DNA of 60,702 nucleotides from [Leptolyngbya] sp. JSC-1. Lineage in GTDB: Bacteria > Cyanobacteriota > Cyanobacteriia > Elainellales > Elainellaceae. A model generated the notes under the pieces. It was given only the letters and a program-made list of their open reading frames with translations, was not told where the DNA came from and made no database searches. The stretch spans positions 5,450,813-5,511,514 of the forward strand of contig KL662191.1 in NCBI GenBank assembly GCA_000733415.1, read 5' to 3'. Positions 19,439 to 27,500 of this stretch are shown piece after piece; the stretch's first letter is position 1, and the number at the start of each line of letters is the position of its first letter. The position numbers and the translations under genes were made by a program.

Positions 19439-21142
19439 CTATCTTTTAAAGACAGATTCTACCGTGGAGAGAACTGAATCACGTACCTCTTTGATTTTCT
19501 GCGCGACAGGCTCCTGAGTATGCAGAAATACACGAGCGCAGTTACGACCCGGCATGCCAGAAATTGAACCACCAGGGTGGGTGCCAGCTCCCGTCAGGTA
19601 TAGCCCTTCGATTGGCGTTTTGTAATTGGCCAGTTCTGGCAACGGACGGAAGAACACCATTTGCTCTAGCGTCATATCGATATGATAGTAGTTGCCTTTG
19701 TAAGCTCCCAAGCGTTCGCCCAGCTCTGCTGGGCTTTCGACATGGCGAGCAATAATCGACTGCTTCAGGTTAGGAGCGTACTCGGCCAGCTTATCAATCA
19801 CCCGATCGGCGACCTTATGCTTCAGATCATCGGTCCAACCCGTGCCTTTCAAACCTGGATTTTGCGGATCGATTTGCTCTGGCTCAATTTGGTAAGGCGC
19901 AAAGAATTCGATCCAAAGCGTGTGCTGGCCCGCAGGAGCCATTGACGGATCGAGCATGGTAGGGACAACCGCATAGAACGAGGGATCGGCGTCGGGAATT
20001 CGACCAATGCTGGGTTCACTATGGGCCAACTCCACCTGTTTGAACGAATCAGCAATCAAAACCGAACCGATCAGGTAATCATCCTGGTGCTGATGATGTT
20101 CAAATCGAGGTGCTTCAGACAGGGCACAATCAATTTTCAAGATCGTTTCGTTGTTATTCACAATGCGTCGCTCCAACCGTTCCCGTAGCTCTGGATCGGC
20201 CTGATCCAGTTCGGACTTATCCATGAGCTGCAAAAACACTCGCTTAGCATCAATGTTGGAAATCACGCCTTTGGTAGCTCGATATTCCTGCCCGCCAGCA
20301 ACCCGCACACCCACAGCCCGACCGTTATCGATCAGAATTTTTTCTACAGTTTGGTCGGTAAGGATTTGTCCTCCTAAGCTTTTCACCAAGTTCAACAGCG
20401 CCTGAGTCAGAGCACCTGTGCCGCCACGAGGTCTGGCCATGCCCGGATTGTGCCGCATTGCCATCATGATCGCCCCAATCGCCAAGTTCTTTTGGCTGGG
20501 TTGTGCCCCCATCTCGGAAGCCAAACGAGCCAAAGGTGCTTTGAGAAATTCCGAGTCAAAATACTCGTTGAGCATATCCTCGGCGCTAGTCAAGACGGTG
20601 CGAATCAAATCCAGCGTTTTGTTGGGTGCACCCAGGACCGAAAACAGATCCCTAATTTTCTCAAAATCGTAATTGCCTAGAATATCAACAATCGATTTGG
20701 GCGGCGCATTAAAAATTGGGATCATACCCTTGAGTAACCGCTGCCAAAAGTCAATAAATTCAGCATATTTCTCAGCATCTCGTGTGTTGAACCGAGCGAT
20801 TTCAGCACAAGTTTTTTCTACCGACTGGTGAGCCAGAAAATACTTGCCGTCGGGATGAGGGCAAAATACCACCGGATCGCAGAAAAGATACTCCAAGCCA
20901 TACTTGCCCAACTCCAGTTCTTCCACAACCGGCCCCAAATGGATAAATTCGTGGTCAATGGCACAGCGGTTAAACCTGAAACCAGGAGCTTCGTTGGGCA
21001 ACAGTTCTTCCGTAGTTGCACCACCTCCGGGAACGGATCGTTTCTCTAGCAGCAGCACACTGTAGCCTGCCTTGAGCAAATACGCGGCACAGGTCAATCC
21101 ATTGTGACCTGCCCCAATCATGACAACATCAAATGCTTGCAT
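19439..21142 (-). CDS. crtO: Beta-carotene 4-ketolase CrtO (echinenone synthase)
   Basis: This 567-residue flavoprotein starts with an FAD-binding fold, VVMIGAGHNGLTCAAYLL (residues 6-23), and ends with YLTGAGTHPGGSISGMPGRN, the conserved C-terminus of CrtO. It matches my memory of the cyanobacterial CrtO family over its whole length (RFNRCAIDHEFI, VFCPHPDGK, DYLIGSVLIADS, TLWIEFFAPY). CrtO adds a keto group to beta-carotene to make echinenone, a photoprotective pigment that can also serve the orange carotenoid protein. Its ATG is 86 bp downstream of the Hlip stop, so they probably share a transcript. The GTAACTCCAGTTGACGTG-type leader shows no strong promoter. Confidence 0.95.
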   Translation of the reverse strand: MQAFDVVMIGAGHNGLTCAAYLLKAGYSVLLLEKRSVPGGGATTEELLPNEAPGFRFNRCAIDHEFIHLGPVVEELELGKYGLEYLFCDPVVFCPHPDGKYFLAHQSVEKTCAEIARFNTRDAEKYAEFIDFWQRLLKGMIPIFNAPPKSIVDILGNYDFEKIRDLFSVLGAPNKTLDLIRTVLTSAEDMLNEYFDSEFLKAPLARLASEMGAQPSQKNLAIGAIMMAMRHNPGMARPRGGTGALTQALLNLVKSLGGQILTDQTVEKILIDNGRAVGVRVAGGQEYRATKGVISNIDAKRVFLQLMDKSELDQADPELRERLERRIVNNNETILKIDCALSEAPRFEHHQHQDDYLIGSVLIADSFKQVELAHSEPSIGRIPDADPSFYAVVPTMLDPSMAPAGQHTLWIEFFAPYQIEPEQIDPQNPGLKGTGWTDDLKHKVADRVIDKLAEYAPNLKQSIIARHVESPAELGERLGAYKGNYYHIDMTLEQMVFFRPLPELANYKTPIEGLYLTGAGTHPGGSISGMPGRNCARVFLHTQEPVAQKIKEVRDSVLSTVESVFKR

Positions 21143-21228
21143 AGGTTACTCCAGTTGACGTGAAAAGAAGTGAGAGAGAGGTATTAATCTCTATGAATTC
21201 GAATAGGAACTACAAAGTTACAGAAAAG

Positions 21229-21585
21229 TTACAGATTAATCTCCATCACCCTCAGCATCAGAAAAGTAGAAATTGCCAGCATAGCCAATCGACCATTCCA
21301 CAGCTCTGCCTGCGGCGTGAATCCGAATACGAATGCATTCCGACTCGGTTGATCAGGCCGCTCAAGCTCCTTCGAACAATCAGCTTGCAAACGGTCAGCT
21401 TCAAAACGGCCAGACCCCGAACAATCACCTTGAACAGACCTGCCAGAAGCGGAAGTGCTAGAAGGCGCAGCAGAAAAATATTCAGATAACTCCGAGTCAG
21501 ACACGGTGATAGAATCGATAGAATCAGAAGCAGAATTGAATACTAGCGAATTAACTGGTGAATTTTCTGAGGAAAGACTCTCCAT
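21229..21585 (-). CDS. High-light-inducible protein (Hlip/SCP family), atypical helix end
   Basis: The 118-residue protein ends with the chlorophyll a/b-binding helix: FGFTPQAELWNGRLAMLAI, then STFLMLRVMEINL. The core ELWNGRLAM supplies the chlorophyll-ligand Glu/Asn and Arg of the LHC motif. Two points are unusual. The N-terminal 85 residues are long, Ser-rich and low-complexity. The helix has LAI where IGF is usual and stops at MEINL without the common TGQG-type end. Hlips bind chlorophyll and carotenoid and quench energy near photosystem II under light stress. Here the gene sits directly upstream of crtO, and an HLR1-like site lies 35 bp before its ATG. Confidence 0.8.
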   Translation of the reverse strand: MESLSSENSPVNSLVFNSASDSIDSITVSDSELSEYFSAAPSSTSASGRSVQGDCSGSGRFEADRLQADCSKELERPDQPSRNAFVFGFTPQAELWNGRLAMLAISTFLMLRVMEINL

Positions 21586-21619
21586 ATAGAGAAACCAGGG
21601 TACTCTGCACTTTTACACA

Positions 21620-21637
21620 GTAATAACAATTTGTAAC
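21620..21637 (-). promoter_or_regulatory. Possible HLR1 (RpaB) site upstream of the Hlip gene
   Basis: On the minus strand the sequence reads GTTACAAA-TT-GTTATTAC. HLR1, bound by the response regulator RpaB at light-stress genes, is two direct octamers (G/T)TTACA(T/A)(T/A) spaced by 2 bp. The first octamer fits fully. The second fits at the GTTA half and one later base only. It is 35 bp upstream of the predicted start. Identification is by eye against the consensus. Confidence 0.4.
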
Positions 21638-21822
21638 CTCAGTACTCTCTCTTTAGACAGAAGTCAGCAAAAGCAACGGTTGTTTAGTGCTCTACCTTTA
21701 GACAGCCTCTGTAGCCATATCCGCCCCACGAGAGATGAGTTGGGGAATTTGACTATGGCACCGTAGAAGCAGTTGTGCATAAAGTGTGCATAGAGCAACA
21801 ATCTTTTGAAGGGGAACTAGCA

Positions 21823-22860
21823 ATGGTAACAAGTTTAGATGACGCCAAGCGGACAGCTATCGCTTCAAAATTAGCAGATATGAAAGAGATTCAAACGCTG
21901 CTAATAGAGAATGAGCAAACGTTGATGTCAGCATGCAATGACGAAGAAATTCGTCAGCGTTTGCAAGACATGCTAGAGGATGACCGGAAGAATATGGGTA
22001 TTCTCGAAACAGTGATCGTTCAGTATGGCGTTAAAGGTGAACCCAAGTCTACGACCCAGGAAATGGTCAAGAGCGTCAAGCGGTTGATGCAGGGTTCGGA
22101 GTTGTCGCTGTATGAAAAGTTCGCCCAACATGAACTGCTCAAGCATGGCCAGACCATGAGCGGCTTGCTGATCCACAAAGCCGCCCAAGTTGTTGGGGCC
22201 GATGTAGAAGCTGCTATTACGCCGCTGAATACGGTCAACTTTGAGAACCGCGCTCACCAAGAACAACTGAAAGGAGTGCTAGAAATTATTGGCGTGCGTG
22301 AACTCACCGGTAAAGAAGCCGAGCAAGGGCTGTGGGCACGAGTTCAGGATGCCGTAGCCGCTCTGTCTGGTGTGGCCGGTAGTGTGGTTAGCCGCACGGA
22401 TGATGAAATGAACATTCAAGATGTCATCCGCATGGATCACCAGAAAGTAAATATGCTGTTTGCGCAGATCGAAAGCAGCGATAACCCCCAGAAGATCCAG
22501 GAATACTTCGGTCAAATCTACAAAGATCTAACGGTGCATGCTGAGGCCGAAGAACAGGTAGTGTATCCAGCCGTTCGTTCCTTCTATGGCGAAAGCGATA
22601 CTCAGGAGCTGTATGACGAGCAAGCCGAAATGAAGTTGATGCTGGATTCGATCAAAGCAATGAGTCCATCGTCTCCCGAGTTCAAGCAGCAGGTCAAGCG
22701 CCTGAAGGATGCAGTGATGGATCACGTGCGTCAGGAAGAAAGCACTATGTTTGCTGCCATCCGCAACAACTGTAGCGATGAGCAGAAAGAGCGGCTCGCA
22801 ACCGAGTTCAAAGCGGCCAAGGCTAAGCTACAAGAGCGTTTAGCAGCAATGATGAAATAG
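21823..22860 (+). CDS. Hemerythrin HHE domain protein with N-terminal helical domain
   Basis: About 345 residues. The C-terminal half (after residue about 205) is a hemerythrin-like HHE domain with the metal-ligand pattern IRMDHQKVNMLF, TVHAEAEEQVVYP, then DHVRQEESTMF. It would bind a di-iron centre and O2, NO or peroxide. The N-terminal half is mostly helical (LIENEQTLMSACNDEEIRQRL, DDRKNMGILETVIVQYG) and resembles a ferritin-like bundle. I infer two helical bundles joined by a short linker. The ATG at 21823 is behind a strong GAAGGGGAA ribosome site; the frame opens upstream at a GTG that lacks one. Role probably in oxidative or nitrosative stress. Confidence 0.88.
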   Translation: MVTSLDDAKRTAIASKLADMKEIQTLLIENEQTLMSACNDEEIRQRLQDMLEDDRKNMGILETVIVQYGVKGEPKSTTQEMVKSVKRLMQGSELSLYEKFAQHELLKHGQTMSGLLIHKAAQVVGADVEAAITPLNTVNFENRAHQEQLKGVLEIIGVRELTGKEAEQGLWARVQDAVAALSGVAGSVVSRTDDEMNIQDVIRMDHQKVNMLFAQIESSDNPQKIQEYFGQIYKDLTVHAEAEEQVVYPAVRSFYGESDTQELYDEQAEMKLMLDSIKAMSPSSPEFKQQVKRLKDAVMDHVRQEESTMFAAIRNNCSDEQKERLATEFKAAKAKLQERLAAMMK

Positions 22861-22916
22861 GTTAGCGTTTCGCACTAAAGCGGGTTATCTCAAGTCTGGT
22901 TAATTAGCCATAGTCA

Positions 22917-22982
22917 GGGCAAAGCATTTGCGAAATGAATCCAAGGCATAGCTACAGAGCTTCTGACGCAAATGCTTCGCCC
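22917..22982. repeat. Inverted repeat with 16-bp arms
   Basis: The left arm GGGCAAAGCATTTGCG (22917-22932) is the inverse of the right arm CGCAAATGCTTCGCCC (22967-22982) at 15 of 16 positions, with a 34-bp centre. From general knowledge, GGGCGAAGCATTTGCG-type arms recur in cyanobacterial intergenic regions, so this is probably one copy of a dispersed element rather than a gene-specific operator. Confidence 0.6.
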
Positions 22983-23062
22983 TTACGATAGTGTGGTTGT
23001 TCCATCCGACTTGATATTATACCTGTCCATCTAGGCAATAGGGTTCCAGCGTAGATATGAAA

Positions 23063-23096
23063 GGGGTTAGATTTTGCAATCTAGCCCTTATTTTGT
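23063..23096. terminator. Bidirectional Rho-independent terminator
   Basis: The arms GGGGTTAGATT (23063-23073) and AATCTAGCCCT (23078-23088) pair at 9 of 11 positions, with G-T wobble available, around a TTGC loop. TTATTTT follows on the plus strand, and CTTTCAT follows on the minus strand. It lies between the convergent hemerythrin and adenylate cyclase genes, touching the cyclase stop codon. Confidence 0.6.
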
Positions 23097-25502
23097 GGTT
23101 AGCATGTAAACTCCATCCCAATCTTCGCCAGGGGGAGTTATTAAGCAATCATTAGCTCGCTGGAGCTGAAGTTGGACTGCGCGATCCTGTGGCCGTAGCT
23201 TTTGAGCGGCAATAAAGTATTGAATGGCCTGACGAAAATTGCGATTGCTGTAAGTTTGACGACCCGCTTCATAAAGGCTGATAAATTCTGCGGTTTTGTC
23301 ATCTAGTGGTGCTTGACGTTCACCGATCAATTCGTAAATGCGGATGGGTTTGGTCTTGCCTTTAACACAGATGCGGTCAAGTTCTCGTACCCAAACTTTA
23401 TGGTGACAAAGCCGGTATGTATACTCACTGAGAATAATGTCGCAGCCGTACTCTTTGGTAATTCCTTCTAGGCGAGCGCTGATATCTACGCCGTCCCCAA
23501 TTACCGTGTAATCCATCCGCTTTTGGGAGCCGATATTGCCCGATACTACTTCGCCAGAACTGAGCCCAATGCCAATGCTGATGGGAGGTTGAGAAGGGTG
23601 ATGCCGCTGGTTAAATTCGGCTAAGCGCCGCCGCATATCTAGAGCCGATTGCACCGCCATCCAGGCGTGATTTTCCAGCGGCAGCGGTGCCCCAAAGACG
23701 GCCATCAAGGCATCGCCCATGAACTTATCGAGGGTGCCTTCAAAGTTGAATACAGCCTCCACCATGGTTTCAAAATAGTTGTTGAGCAGGGCAACCACCT
23801 CTGCGGCCTCCATTTTTTCGGTGAGGGAGGTGTAGCCGCGAATGTCGGAAAACAGAATCGAAACTTCTCTGCGTTCCCCAATCATCAGCGCATCGTCTCC
23901 CAGCGCCATCACCTGCTCGGCCACATGGGGGGTCATGTAGCGGTAGAGCGTGGTTTTCATGCGCTTTTCCCGGCTGATATCTTCTAATACAACCAAACCA
24001 CCTCGTACCCTACCTTGTGGGTTCGTCAAAGGCGTAACGGTCAAGTTCATGCTGCGTTCAATGGTGTGGTCACCGCTGGATAAATTTAAGGTCTGTTCGG
24101 GCAGGTAATGGCGGGCCGCGTGGGTGAGGCTGTCTTCTAGACGCATTTGCAGGTTTTCGATCGGCACTACCTCCCAAACCGGACGCCCCACAACCGGCAG
24201 TATCATGTCCTTGCTTTGCAGCGCTTCTGTTTCGGTCGATGCCCAACCCAAAAGCAATAGTGCTGCATGGTTAATGGTGACAATGTTGCCCTGCATATCG
24301 GTGGAAATGACTGCGTCCGAGAGGCTCTGCAGCATGTCTTTTTGGTACTGCTGCTCCAACAGCACCCGTTCAAACAACTGAGCATTTTCGAGGGCAATCC
24401 CCGCCTGAATATTGAAGGCCCGCATAAATTCTTCATCCGAAGCGTTGAAGCAGCCCTGATGTTTGTTGATCAGCTGGGTGACGCCGATCAGTGTTTTGTT
24501 CGAGTTGAAGACCGGCATACAGAGAATCGTTCGGGTCCGATAGCCCGTGCGCTGATCCACCGAGGGATCAAAGCGGGGATCTTCATAGGCATTGGAGATA
24601 TTCAGCGTTTGTCCGGTCGAGGCGACGTAGCCAGCAATACCCCGATCGGCAGGAATGCGAATTTCCATTGGTTGACCATCAGTTGTGGCGACCTTCGACC
24701 ATAGTTCGCCCTTCTCGCGATCCAGCAAAAACAGGGTGCTGCGGTCGGCCTGCATCAGATCGCGAGCTTCATCCATTACTGCCTGTAGCGTGATGTTCAG
24801 GTTCAAACTCTGACCCAGACAGGCTGTTGCCTTCAGCAGCGCTGCCACACCCCGCTGATTGCGAGCCGCGATATAAAATGAATTGCAGCTTTCGAGAATG
24901 ATCCCCATCGAGCCAGCAAATTCCCGAAATAGCTGCTCATCTTGCTCGTCAAACGGCTGCTCTCCAGCTTTGTTGAGCAATTGCACCACAGCTACTACCT
25001 GCTGCTTGGTGTCAAAAATTGGCATACAGAGAATATTGCGGGTCCGGTAGCCGGTCTGCTGGTCGATTTCGCGATTAAACAAAGGATGGCCATAGGCATC
25101 GGCAATGTTGAGGTATTGGCCCGTTTTAGCCACATGACCAGCAATCCCAGAGCGCATCGGCACTCGGATCTCTAGCATCTCTCCGGCTTTAGCTTGGGCG
25201 ATCTTAGACCAGAGCTGCTCTTTCTCTTCATCAACTAAAAAAATAGTGGTGCGATCGGCCTGCAAGATCTGCCCGATCTTCAGCGTCAGGGCTTCCAGAA
25301 TTTGCTCTAACAGCGACTCTAGGGCATTGTTGTTGATCAGGTCAATGGCGCGAAGAAAATGACCAAACTCACCGGTGATTTGGTCCAAAAATTGACGAAA
25401 CTGGTCGATAGGTAGATCTCGCACCCGGTCGGTCAAATCACCCTTACGGTTCACAAGCGAAAAAGCAGCCAACATACCATCGGGAGAGCGTGTAGGGGGC
25501 AT
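23088..25502 (-). CDS. CyaB-type adenylate cyclase (GAF-GAF-PAS-class III cyclase)
   Basis: The 804-residue protein has GAF-A (about 55-205, ending LLNKAGEQPFDEQDE) and GAF-B (about 240-385, ending LINKHQGCFNASDEE). Both keep the NK-F-DE signature of cyclic-nucleotide-binding GAFs. A PAS domain (about 390-515), a class III catalytic domain (about 540-715) and a short TPR-like tail follow. Metal-binding Asp residues are in FSDIRGYT and MGDALM. The substrate residues are Lys593 (LDKFMGD) and the Thr of YTVIG, the adenylate cyclase pairing of CyaB1. The transition-state Asn (normally VNxxxR) is Asp673 (VDISARL), while Arg677 is kept. That change may lower activity. The architecture is that of the cAMP-autoactivated cyclases of Anabaena. 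Confidence 0.93.
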   Translation of the reverse strand: MPPTRSPDGMLAAFSLVNRKGDLTDRVRDLPIDQFRQFLDQITGEFGHFLRAIDLINNNALESLLEQILEALTLKIGQILQADRTTIFLVDEEKEQLWSKIAQAKAGEMLEIRVPMRSGIAGHVAKTGQYLNIADAYGHPLFNREIDQQTGYRTRNILCMPIFDTKQQVVAVVQLLNKAGEQPFDEQDEQLFREFAGSMGIILESCNSFYIAARNQRGVAALLKATACLGQSLNLNITLQAVMDEARDLMQADRSTLFLLDREKGELWSKVATTDGQPMEIRIPADRGIAGYVASTGQTLNISNAYEDPRFDPSVDQRTGYRTRTILCMPVFNSNKTLIGVTQLINKHQGCFNASDEEFMRAFNIQAGIALENAQLFERVLLEQQYQKDMLQSLSDAVISTDMQGNIVTINHAALLLLGWASTETEALQSKDMILPVVGRPVWEVVPIENLQMRLEDSLTHAARHYLPEQTLNLSSGDHTIERSMNLTVTPLTNPQGRVRGGLVVLEDISREKRMKTTLYRYMTPHVAEQVMALGDDALMIGERREVSILFSDIRGYTSLTEKMEAAEVVALLNNYFETMVEAVFNFEGTLDKFMGDALMAVFGAPLPLENHAWMAVQSALDMRRRLAEFNQRHHPSQPPISIGIGLSSGEVVSGNIGSQKRMDYTVIGDGVDISARLEGITKEYGCDIILSEYTYRLCHHKVWVRELDRICVKGKTKPIRIYELIGERQAPLDDKTAEFISLYEAGRQTYSNRNFRQAIQYFIAAQKLRPQDRAVQLQLQRANDCLITPPGEDWDGVYMLTTK

Positions 25503-25997
25503 AACTCAGACAGGGAACAGAGTACGGACGGGAAGCTCTGCCAAAACGAACCAGTCAGATAAGCGAACCGAAGCCAAGTAAACTGAAGCCAAGCAAACTA
25601 AACGTCGAGCAAGCTGAAAAATCAGGACCATAGACTCTATGGTCAGACTCTCAGAACGAATTCAAACACCTGGGTGGTCCCGGTGGGGATTCGGTAGTAC
25701 CGATATCCCACAATCCTAGACGAATCCAATGAAGCTCAGCGAATCACAGAACCGGTGGTCAGAACTTGATGACTAGAACTTGCAATTAGAACTGGCTAGA
25801 CGCTGCTCCTTTCTGAGGCAAAACAGCGCTACCCCCGTTATAGGCGATCTGCCGCCGAATAGACAGTACCCATGCGGGGAAAATTGATTTAGATGCAGCG
25901 ACTAACAGGGAACTACGAACTGGCTGAGCTAGCACCGACTCCATGCCGTAATTTGTCGTAATTTGTCGTAATAATGTTGTGCAATTCAGGTTCCAGT
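25503..25997. other. 495-bp gap upstream of the cyclase gene
   Basis: No convincing gene. The region has small direct repeats (AAGCCAAG units at about 25568-25595 and GTAATTTGTC units near 25950-25975). It should contain the cyclase promoter, which I cannot place. Confidence 0.4.
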
Positions 25998-27026
25998 TCA
26001 ACGTCGGTACTCATCACCACAATCGCCGATCAGTTGATACAGATCGCGTGAACGATTCAGGACTGTTTCGAGCAGAGTTCGATCTTCATTATCTAATGAA
26101 AAATTGAATACTTGGGCATTGTCTGCCAAATGTTCAGCTACGCCCAACCGTGCGCCCACAATCACCCCGCCCACTGCCGGCTGTTCCAGCACGTACCGCA
26201 CAGCCACATTGGCAATGCTGACTCCATGTTTTTGGGCAATGGTTTGCAGCATAGACAGCAAGGTTTGAAACAGGGACCAGTCGCCCCAAGCGTCGATCAT
26301 ATTTTTGTACTTGCGCAGCGAAGCCGTATCCAGATCCCAGCGGCCCGGTTCGGGTTGACCCAGATACTGCTCAGATAGCAAACCACCGCAGAGACTGCCA
26401 TAGGCAAAGAGCTGGATGCCGTGTTGCTGACATAGGTTCGCCATAGCCACCTGAGGCCGCCGATCGATTAGCGAATACTGTACCTGGTTGGAAACAATTG
26501 GAATGCCGTGGTCGAGAATAATCTGCAAATGCTCGGTATCAAAATTAGTCAGCGCCAGATGCTTGATCTTGCCGGCGGCCTGTAGCTCGGCCATATATTT
26601 GAGCGCATCCAGGTAGCCGGAATCGCGGTATTCCCACCAGTGGAATTGCAGCAAATCCAAACTAGCTACATCCATCCGCCGCAGTGAAATCTGGATGTTT
26701 TCTTCCACGATGGCGTGAGTCATTCGCCCCGGACGCGGCACCCACTTAGTAAAAGCTTGAATTTGATTCAGGGCTGCTTCACCGCGTTGCGCCTTGAGCT
26801 GACGACGAAATTCACCGATAAAGTCTTCCGCAGGACCATAGTGATCGGCCAAGTCCCAGGTAGTGAATCCAGCATCCAGGTAATCAAACATGGCGGGCAA
26901 GGCTTTTTTCGGATCGATGGATCCATGTGCTCCCGACACCTGCCACATCCCGTTCAGAATCCGGCAGATGTTCAAATCGGGCGTAAACTGAAGCCTGGAG
27001 GAGTCTGGTAGCTTCATACTGAACAT
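25998..27026 (-). CDS. Aldo/keto reductase
   Basis: A TIM-barrel oxidoreductase of about 340 residues. WDLADHYGPAEDFIGEF carries the catalytic Asp and Tyr, WVPRPG lies in the place of the active-site Lys strand (TKWV), and LDLLQFHWWEY supplies the active-site His. The C-terminal GVIVGARLGVAEHLADN is the NADPH-phosphate loop of the family. The substrate is unknown; such enzymes reduce small aldehydes and ketones. An ATG three codons inside (27017) is equally possible as start. It is divergent from the M23 peptidase gene. Confidence 0.88.
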   Translation of the reverse strand: MFSMKLPDSSRLQFTPDLNICRILNGMWQVSGAHGSIDPKKALPAMFDYLDAGFTTWDLADHYGPAEDFIGEFRRQLKAQRGEAALNQIQAFTKWVPRPGRMTHAIVEENIQISLRRMDVASLDLLQFHWWEYRDSGYLDALKYMAELQAAGKIKHLALTNFDTEHLQIILDHGIPIVSNQVQYSLIDRRPQVAMANLCQQHGIQLFAYGSLCGGLLSEQYLGQPEPGRWDLDTASLRKYKNMIDAWGDWSLFQTLLSMLQTIAQKHGVSIANVAVRYVLEQPAVGGVIVGARLGVAEHLADNAQVFNFSLDNEDRTLLETVLNRSRDLYQLIGDCGDEYRR

Positions 27027-27500
27027 TCCATACTAGGCGTTTTAACATTACTTAACTTTACTAACGATATCCTGATTCTGCTGTTTGGGTTCTGCTCGCC
27101 AGGAATAGCCACGGCCTAGCTGTAACGAATTTATTTGATTGACCGGATTTGGCCAGATTTGACCAAACTTAACAAACTGACCGGTACACTGGTTTGGATC
27201 CTCAAGTATTCTGGATGTTTAATTAAATTTCTAAGAAGAAAATTAAGAGTGGGTGGTTCAGCTTTGCTAGATAGCTCGTGCTTTCCTACCCGGTAGCTTG
27301 CTAAGATGTTGGCTGGTTTGCCTTCATCTGTACTGAACTTGAGAAAACGGTTGACTGAATGAGCAGACAAAGAAATATAGACGAAGGTCGCCTATTCCCG
27401 CGAACGCTTGCCAATTGAAATTCAATCAATTGAAATTCAACCTAATCAGCAGACCCAAAAGTCAGTGAAGTTCATTTCCTAAGGCTTTTAATGGAACGGT
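27027..27500. other. 474-bp divergent intergenic region
   Basis: No gene is supported. An A/T-rich direct repeat CAATTGAAATTCAA occurs twice in tandem at about 27410-27440, upstream of the M23 peptidase gene. Promoters of both flanking genes must lie here but are not assigned. Confidence 0.4.

Noticed and set aside
25786..26001. 71-codon minus-strand frame upstream of the cyclase gene
   Set aside because: It overlaps the aldo/keto reductase end and has no protein-like pattern; it includes short DNA repeats.
27131..27370. 79-codon minus-strand frame between the aldo/keto reductase and M23 genes
   Set aside because: Composition and lack of a ribosome site suggest chance; it occupies the expected promoter region.
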